The position numbers and the translations under genes were made by a program. Of a stretch of 21,214 bases of DNA, positions 17,447-21,214 are shown piece after piece; the first letter of the stretch is position 1, and each line of letters starts with the position of its first letter. The notes beneath the pieces were generated by a model. The model saw only the letters and a program-made list of their open reading frames with translations, ran no database searches and was not told the origin of the DNA. The DNA is from UBA8752 sp040261275 (GTDB lineage: Bacteria > Bacteroidota > Bacteroidia > Flavobacteriales_D > Sanyastnellaceae). The stretch spans positions 1 through 21,214 of the forward strand of contig JBDQOI010000038.1 of the NCBI GenBank assembly GCA_040261275.1, written 5' to 3'.

Positions 17447-17458
17447 CCTTCAGGTCAA
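17443..17458. terminator. Short hairpin spanning the two convergent stop codons
   Basis: TTGACC (17443-17448) and GGTCAA (17453-17458) form a 6-bp inverted repeat around a TTCA loop. It contains the TGA of the giant gene and, on the other strand, the TGA of the pirin gene. Neither side has a T tract, so it is a weak or non-canonical terminator at best. It is the only candidate transcription-end structure between these convergent genes. Confidence 0.35.
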
Positions 17459-18318
17459 TCCACATGTCCGTATTTCCCTGCGCGGAATTCGGAGAAAGCG
17501 GTGTGAATCTCTTCCTCGGTGTTCATCACGAAAGGACCGTAGGCGACCACCGGCTCGTCGATGGGGTCGCCATGGCAGAGCAGGAGCGTACTGTCTTCGG
17601 TCGCCTCCAACTTCAACGTGCCGCCGTTGCGGTCAAACACGGGCGTGGCAAAGGGCCGCAGCGTGGCGTCACTGTGCCACACCGCACCCGAAACCACGTA
17701 GAGCAATAGCGTGCGCCCCTCGGGCACAGGGAAGTCAAGTCTTGCCCCGGCCGACAGCTTCACCCGCGAGGTGAACAGTCCCGTGAGTGAATTCACAGGC
17801 CCGTTCAGCTGCTGTCCTTCGACCTCGGTTCGGCCCGAAATGACCTGCATCGACCAGCCTTCGCCACGGCCCGCAGCCAGCCCCTCCGGCTCTACGGATT
17901 GGTAGGCCGGAGCCACCCCCTTCAGCGCTGCCGGCAGGTTCATCCACAGCTGCAACAGGTGACACGGTCCGCCGTCGCGCAGGAATTCCTCCGGAGACAC
18001 TTCGGCGTGGACGATGCCACTGCCCGCCGTCATCCATTGGACGCCACCCGGACCGCTCACGTGGGATCCGCCCGTGGAATCGCGGTGGGCGAGGAGACCC
18101 TCCTCGATGAAGGTCAGGGTCTCGAAACCCTTGTGCGGGTGCGGCCCAAAGGGCAGCCCGGCGTTGCCAGGCGCATAGACCTGCGGGCCGTGGTGGTTCA
18201 GGAAAAGGAAGGGGTTCAGATCGGGGAGGGCGCCTGTGGGGAAGGCGCGTTGGGTGGAGAGGCCACCCATGGGCTCGTCGTGGGCGGGAACGATGCGGAG
18301 GAGGGTAGGAGCAGCCAT
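17455..18318 (-). CDS. Pirin family protein
   Basis: A 287-residue bicupin of normal pirin length. The ATG at 18318 gives MAAPTLLRIVPAHDEP; the frame is open further upstream, but that extension is not pirin-like and would cover the divergent promoter region. The metal site is complete: H60 and H62 in FGPHPHKGFET, then H104 and E106 in SGIVHAEVSPEE. These correspond to the 3-His/1-Glu iron site of human pirin and of bacterial YhhW-like quercetinases. The conserved QLWMNLP segment follows. No signal peptide is present, so it is cytoplasmic. Bacterial pirins include quercetin 2,3-dioxygenases and redox-linked regulators; which activity applies here cannot be told. It is convergent with the giant gene (8 nt between stops) and divergent from the small acidic protein gene. 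Confidence 0.93.
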   Translation of the reverse strand: MAAPTLLRIVPAHDEPMGGLSTQRAFPTGALPDLNPFLFLNHHGPQVYAPGNAGLPFGPHPHKGFETLTFIEEGLLAHRDSTGGSHVSGPGGVQWMTAGSGIVHAEVSPEEFLRDGGPCHLLQLWMNLPAALKGVAPAYQSVEPEGLAAGRGEGWSMQVISGRTEVEGQQLNGPVNSLTGLFTSRVKLSAGARLDFPVPEGRTLLLYVVSGAVWHSDATLRPFATPVFDRNGGTLKLEATEDSTLLLCHGDPIDEPVVAYGPFVMNTEEEIHTAFSEFRAGKYGHVD

Positions 18319-18385
18319 GGAGCAGGGAGTGTGGGCAATGGGTTTGCAAAATGAGGTGAAACCCGGTCCTCGGATGTGAACATTG
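18319..18385. promoter_or_regulatory. Divergent promoter region between pirin and the acidic small protein
   Basis: This 67-nt gap must hold start signals for both divergent genes unless they are read from further away. On the minus strand TCATTTTG resembles TAnnTTTG with one mismatch. On the plus strand a TTTG at 18343 could be a -33 box, but no good -7 follows. Evidence for exact sites is weak. Confidence 0.25.
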
Positions 18386-18748
18386 ATGAAGAAAGGAAGT
18401 TCCTTTGCCGTGAAAATGATTGCGCTTCGCCATACCGCCATGGTTCTGTTCGGCATGCTTCTCGTGGGGTGTGTGGGATTGGAATTGGCAGAGGTCTGCT
18501 TTGCCTTGGAAGGTGAACGGACGGTCATGGCCTTCGACATGGAGTCGGAAGAATCAGAGGAAGGTCAGGAGGAAGAGCGAGAGGGCCCCGAGGAGAAGAA
18601 GGACAAGACCTCTGAGTACGAGGCCTTTCTGAACGGCAACCGCATCCGCCTCGCCCTGGACGGCCAGCGGCTCCATCAAGTAGCCCCTCCCGGAGGTTGG
18701 TCCTCCATGGTGGCCGCCAAGATCTGGGAACCTCCGGAATTGGGTTGA
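18386..18748 (+). CDS. Small acidic probable lipoprotein, function unknown
   Basis: 120 residues from the ATG at 18386; a TTG directly before it and an ATG at 18416 are alternative starts. The N-terminus MKKGSSFAVK...R is basic and is followed by the hydrophobic run TAMVLFGMLL and L-V-G-C29, which fits a lipobox, so it is probably a lipoprotein; an uncleaved membrane anchor is the alternative. Residues 47-76 are a highly charged Glu/Lys run (ESEESEEGQEEEREGPEEKK), followed by SEYEAFLNGNRIRLALDG and a C-terminal EPPELG. I do not recognise a named family, although short proteins with a signal, an acidic linker and a PPE-like end recur in Bacteroidota. It is 72 nt upstream of, and co-directional with, the SulP gene, so a joint role in the envelope is possible but unproven. 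Confidence 0.7.
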   Translation: MKKGSSFAVKMIALRHTAMVLFGMLLVGCVGLELAEVCFALEGERTVMAFDMESEESEEGQEEEREGPEEKKDKTSEYEAFLNGNRIRLALDGQRLHQVAPPGGWSSMVAAKIWEPPELG

Positions 18749-18776
18749 CGTCCGGGCCACGTGCCCACCGTCATGC

Positions 18777-18795
18777 GAGCAGGACGGTCCTGCTC
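18777..18795 (+). terminator. Hairpin between the small acidic gene and sulP
   Basis: GAGCAGG (18777-18783) and CCTGCTC (18789-18795) form a perfect 7-bp stem around ACGGT. A short pyrimidine-rich stretch with CTTTTCC follows about 10 nt later. It may be a weak terminator or attenuator that lowers read-through from the small gene into sulP. The T tract is too distant for a classic terminator. Confidence 0.4.
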
Positions 18796-18820
18796 CTCAT
18801 CGCCCTTTTCCATTCTCCCC

Positions 18821-20392
18821 ATGTTCAAGCACCTCAATAAGGACCTTCCTGCGTCCATCGTTGTTTTTCTCGTCGCCCTTCCCCTTTGCCTCGGCATCGC
18901 CTTGGCTTCTGGTGCACCCCCACTCGCCGGCCTGATTGCCGGCATCCTTGGCGGCCTCGTCGTCGCGCCCATCTCGGGCAGTGCCGTAGGTGTCTCTGGT
19001 CCCGCCGCGGGCCTCGCCGTCATTGTCCTCAACGGCATCAACACCCTGCCCAGCTATGAGACCTTTCTGCTCGCCGTGGTCATCGGTGGCGTGCTCCAGC
19101 TCGTCCTCGGTGCCCTCAAAGCCGGCATCATCGGGCTTTATTTCCCTTCCAGCGTGATCCAAGGCATGCTGTCGGCCATCGGCATCATCATCTTCCTGAA
19201 GCAAATCCCGCATGCCTTCGGATACGACGCTGACCCCGAGGGAGACATGGAATTCATGCAGCCCGACGGTCAGAACACCTTCAGCGAGTTGGCGGTCATG
19301 ATGGACAACATCACACCCACCGCCGTCCTCATCAGCGTGCTCGGCCTGGCCATCCTGATCCTGTGGGAGCGGCCGTTCATGAAGAAGCTGAAGCTCACGA
19401 CCGTCCTTCCCGGTTCCCTTGCTGCGGTGCTTGTGGGCGTGGGCATCCACCTCGCCACCCTCGGCTCCGGCCTCAGTGCCGAGCAGCTCGTTCAGCTCCC
19501 CGTCATTGGCGAAGGCGCCTACCCAACGTTCTCCAGCATCTTCCGCTTCCCGGACTTCTCCGCCATCGGCAACTCCGCCGTGTGGATGCTCGGTCTCACC
19601 ATTGCCATTGTGGCCAGCCTCGAGACGCTGCTCTGCGTGGAGGCGACCGACAAGCTCGACCCTCACAAGCGCGTAACCCCGACCAACCGCGAGCTCATCG
19701 CCCAAGGCGTTGGCAACACCTTCAGTGGCCTCATCGGCGGCCTGCCCATCACGCAGGTCATCGTGCGTTCCTCGGCCAATATCCAAACCGGCAACGAGAC
19801 CAAGATGAGTGCCATTCTCCACGGAGCGTGGCTCGCCATCCTGTTCCTGCTCGTCCCGGAGGTGCTCAACCTCATCCCGCTTTCCAGCCTTGCCGCTGTG
19901 CTTCTCGTGGTGGGATACAAGCTCGCCAAGCCGGCCACCTTTGCCAAGATTTACAAGCGCGGTGGTCGCCAGTTCGTACCCTTCGTGGTCACGGTGCTCG
20001 CCATCGTCTTCACCGACCTCCTCGTCGGTATCGGCATCGGTCTCGCCGTCAGCATCGTCAGCATCCTGCTGGACCATTACCAGCGCCCCTTCGTGGGCTT
20101 TCGTTACGAGGAAGGCAAGGACGGCCAATCCGGCACCTGGCACCTCCAGCTCAGCGAGGATGTGACCTTCTTGCACAAGGCCGGCCTGCGCCAAGCGCTC
20201 TCCAAGGTGGAGCCCGGGGGCCATGTCGTGCTCGATGCGTCCAAGACACTCCGCATGGACGTGGACGTTCGCGACATCATCGAGGACTTCCAGTCCCGCG
20301 CAGCCGAAGACGACATCTCGCTGGAAATCAAATCGCCAGGCGATGCCGAAGTCACCTGGATTCTGTCCGACTTCAACAAACAGGTGGTCTGA
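18821..20392 (+). CDS. SulP family inorganic anion transporter
   Basis: 523 residues from the ATG at 18821 (MFKHLNKDLPASIVVF). A GTG at 18761 would add 20 residues unlike the family and overlap the hairpin, so it was not chosen. The protein starts with the family's typical cytoplasmic NKDLPAS segment, then a multi-pass membrane domain with SGPAAGLAVIVLNG, SAIGIIIFLKQIPHAFGYD, CVEATDKLDP and GLIGGLPITQVIVRSSANIQ. Residues about 436-523 form a C-terminal STAS domain with VVLDASKTLRMDVDVRDII. SulP members carry sulfate, bicarbonate or other anions. This Bacteroidota-type short form is often suspected to be a bicarbonate transporter because it can sit beside carbonic anhydrase genes, but no such gene is in this window. 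Substrate is therefore open. It lies in the inner membrane. Confidence 0.95.
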   Translation: MFKHLNKDLPASIVVFLVALPLCLGIALASGAPPLAGLIAGILGGLVVAPISGSAVGVSGPAAGLAVIVLNGINTLPSYETFLLAVVIGGVLQLVLGALKAGIIGLYFPSSVIQGMLSAIGIIIFLKQIPHAFGYDADPEGDMEFMQPDGQNTFSELAVMMDNITPTAVLISVLGLAILILWERPFMKKLKLTTVLPGSLAAVLVGVGIHLATLGSGLSAEQLVQLPVIGEGAYPTFSSIFRFPDFSAIGNSAVWMLGLTIAIVASLETLLCVEATDKLDPHKRVTPTNRELIAQGVGNTFSGLIGGLPITQVIVRSSANIQTGNETKMSAILHGAWLAILFLLVPEVLNLIPLSSLAAVLLVVGYKLAKPATFAKIYKRGGRQFVPFVVTVLAIVFTDLLVGIGIGLAVSIVSILLDHYQRPFVGFRYEEGKDGQSGTWHLQLSEDVTFLHKAGLRQALSKVEPGGHVVLDASKTLRMDVDVRDIIEDFQSRAAEDDISLEIKSPGDAEVTWILSDFNKQVV

Positions 20393-20446
20393 GGCCTCCG
20401 CTTTCAACTGGCCTCTCCAACATGAGGAAGGTCCCAAGCGATGACG

Positions 20447-20454
20447 TATCTTCG
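20447..20454 (+). promoter_or_regulatory. Candidate -7 element of tRNA-Pro
   Basis: TATCTTCG matches TAnnTTTG at seven of eight positions and lies 8 nt before the mature tRNA 5' end, which is good spacing for a transcript with almost no leader. The same TAnnTTCG form occurs before tRNA-Ser. A -33 box is not evident. Confidence 0.4.
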
Positions 20455-20462
20455 CGCCCGCT

Positions 20463-20535
20463 CGGGACATGGCCCAGTTGGTAAGGCGCCTGCTTTGGGA
20501 GCAGGAGATCGCAGGTTCGAGTCCTGCTGTCCCGA
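20463..20535 (+). tRNA. tRNA-Pro (anticodon UGG)
   Basis: The acceptor stem is CGGGACA/TGTCCCG with all seven pairs, and the C1-G72 pair is typical of tRNA-Pro. Discriminator A is at 20535. The anticodon stem is CCTGC/GCAGG with loop TTTGGGA, giving anticodon TGG. The T arm is GCAGG-TTCGAGT-CCTGC. CCA is not encoded. It lies 70 nt after sulP on the same strand and may be read from its own -7 element. Confidence 0.96.
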
Positions 20536-20540
20536 CATCG

Positions 20541-20568
20541 AAACGACCTCCTCACGGGGGTCGTTTTT
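20541..20568 (+). terminator. Rho-independent terminator after tRNA-Pro
   Basis: An 11-bp stem with one G-T pair (AAACGACCTCC 20541-20551, GGGGGTCGTTT 20556-20566) around a TCAC loop ends in a T run. It starts 5 nt after the tRNA. Confidence 0.9.
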
Positions 20569-20630
20569 CGTTACCCCCCTCTTGCGGGCAACGCTTTTCG
20601 TTACCCCCCTCTTGCGGGCAACGCTTTTCG
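20565..20630 (+). repeat. Perfect 30-bp tandem direct repeat (2 copies plus 6 nt)
   Basis: Units 20565-20594 and 20595-20624 are identical, and TTTTCG at 20625-20630 begins a third copy. Each unit carries a hairpin-prone core, CGTTACCC...GGGCAACG (one A/C mismatch), followed by the TTTTCG that begins the next unit. The units therefore look like extra terminator-like hairpins stacked behind the tRNA-Pro terminator. The repeat lies between the convergent tRNA-Pro and glucoamylase-like genes. Confidence 0.85.
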
Positions 20631-20665
20631 GCAGGTCCATCCTTAACGCAACGCGCACGGAAGGC

Positions 20666-21214
20666 TCAATCGAAGCACTGTCCGAACACGGAGAGGATGG
20701 CGAGTACGTCGCCCACGTTCACGCACGAATCCAAGTTGATGTCGGCGGGGTGGGTGACCACGCAGACGGCGGTCAATGGGTCCCAATGGGTGCCGGGGCC
20801 GCAGTAGTCGGTGCCGGGGCAATCGGCGTTGCAGCTGGCGTTCAGGTCGTATTCCGAAGAGGTGAAGCCCAGGTTCAGCAGGCCCTGCTTGATCTCCGGG
20901 GCGCCCATGAATAGGTTCCAGAACAATTGGGTTTTGTGGTTTTCGAGCATCGGTCCGATGGTCCCCTGGTCAATGGCGAGGTAGCGGGGCGTCGTCCAAT
21001 CGTAGTGGGGTGAGATGGCGTCAAACGGGCCAAGCGAACCGACGTATTGGGCGTCGGCACCGAGGTACTGCCCGTCGGCGTCCTCATAGAGGTAACGCAG
21101 GAAGTCCATCGAGGGGCCGGGGGCGTAGGGCATGGATGACAGCGCGGCGGTGGGCGTGATGACGCCGTTGTCGTTGTTCGGTTGGTGGGCGGAGTATCCG
21201 GTACTGCCATCGGG
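20666..21214 (-). CDS. Secreted glucoamylase-like (PF10091/GH144-type) enzyme with dockerin-like tail (5' part outside window)
   Basis: The frame is open from the right edge to a TGA at 20666-20668: 182 codons of the C-terminal part, start not seen. Residues 1-125 of the fragment resemble the end of the glycoamylase-like domain PF10091, with PYAPGPSMDFLRYLYED, a GPFDAISPHYDW segment and RYLAIDQGTIGPMLENHKT leading into LFWNLFM..PEI..GL..LGF. Bacteroidota members of this fold include GH144 endo-beta-1,2-glucanases, so a glucan-active enzyme is inferred. After a Cys-rich linker (CNADCPGTDYCGPGTHWDP), residues 155-182 hold one EF-hand/dockerin-like segment, ADINLDSCVNVGDVLAIL, ending SVFGQCFD. 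Such tails are common at the ends of secreted Bacteroidota proteins. The internal ATG at 21133 is not the real start, because homology continues upstream of it to the edge. Confidence 0.82.
   Translation of the reverse strand, partial: PDGSTGYSAHQPNNDNGVITPTAALSSMPYAPGPSMDFLRYLYEDADGQYLGADAQYVGSLGPFDAISPHYDWTTPRYLAIDQGTIGPMLENHKTQLFWNLFMGAPEIKQGLLNLGFTSSEYDLNASCNADCPGTDYCGPGTHWDPLTAVCVVTHPADINLDSCVNVGDVLAILSVFGQCFD

Noticed and set aside
18797..20470. 557-codon open frame antisense to sulP
   Set aside because: It mirrors the sulP gene codon by codon, gives a repetitive Asp/Gly/His/Glu product and has no family signature.
20565..20630. Possible CRISPR array
   Set aside because: Only two directly abutting copies with no spacers and no cas gene nearby.
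20441..20914. Open frame running through tRNA-Pro and the 30-bp repeats
   Set aside because: It crosses a tRNA, a terminator and the minus-strand glucoamylase-like gene; its repeated VTPLLRATLF is just the DNA repeat translated.

Overview
The window reads as chromosomal DNA from a GC-rich member of the Bacteroidota, most likely a marine or aquatic Flavobacteriales-type organism. The signs are a 4039-residue surface protein ending in the gliding-motility-associated C-terminal (CHU_C) domain typical of type IX secretion cargo, secreted proteins carrying the GCxDxxAxNYxxxAxxDDGSC motif and dockerin-like tails common in this phylum, a lack of Shine-Dalgarno sequences before start codons, and TAnnTTyr-like -7 elements. 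The genus cannot be named from this sequence alone.

Layout, left to right. (i) 1-2573, minus strand: the first 857 codons of a secreted multimodular protein. It has two carbohydrate-binding-like modules, two DDGSC/E-set modules and the start of a parallel beta-helix, and it runs off the left edge. (ii) 2748-2831: tRNA-Ser(GCU) with a strong terminator. (iii) 3004-5208: katG, a complete bifunctional catalase-peroxidase with all catalytic residues and its own terminator. (iv) 5327-17446: one uninterrupted 12.1 kb gene for a giant secreted Ig/PKD-repeat protein. It has a signal peptide, CUB-like region, PKD domain, proprotein-convertase P domain, about 36 Ig-like domains (16 consecutive two-domain units of about 518 nt), a final PKD domain and CHU_C. 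(v) 17455-18318, minus strand: a pirin-family protein, convergent with the giant gene and only 8 nt away. (vi) 18386-20392, plus strand: a small acidic probable lipoprotein followed by a SulP anion transporter with a STAS domain. (vii) 20463-20535: tRNA-Pro(UGG), then a terminator and a 30-bp tandem repeat. (viii) 20666-21214, minus strand: the 3' end of a secreted glucoamylase-like (PF10091 / GH144-type) enzyme with a dockerin-like EF-hand tail, running off the right edge.

The genes do not form one operon. Common themes are cell-surface and secreted functions (the two edge genes probably act on or bind polysaccharides, and the giant protein is probably an adhesin or surface filament), oxidative-stress defence (KatG) and anion transport (SulP). 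The most unusual item is the giant protein. By eye it has no lysine before its last ~80 residues, very few arginines, and two cysteines in every one of its repeated Ig-like domains. No mobile element, CRISPR array or defence system was found. Intergenic gaps are all short; the longest, 2574-3003, holds the tRNA-Ser gene, a terminator and the katG leader.
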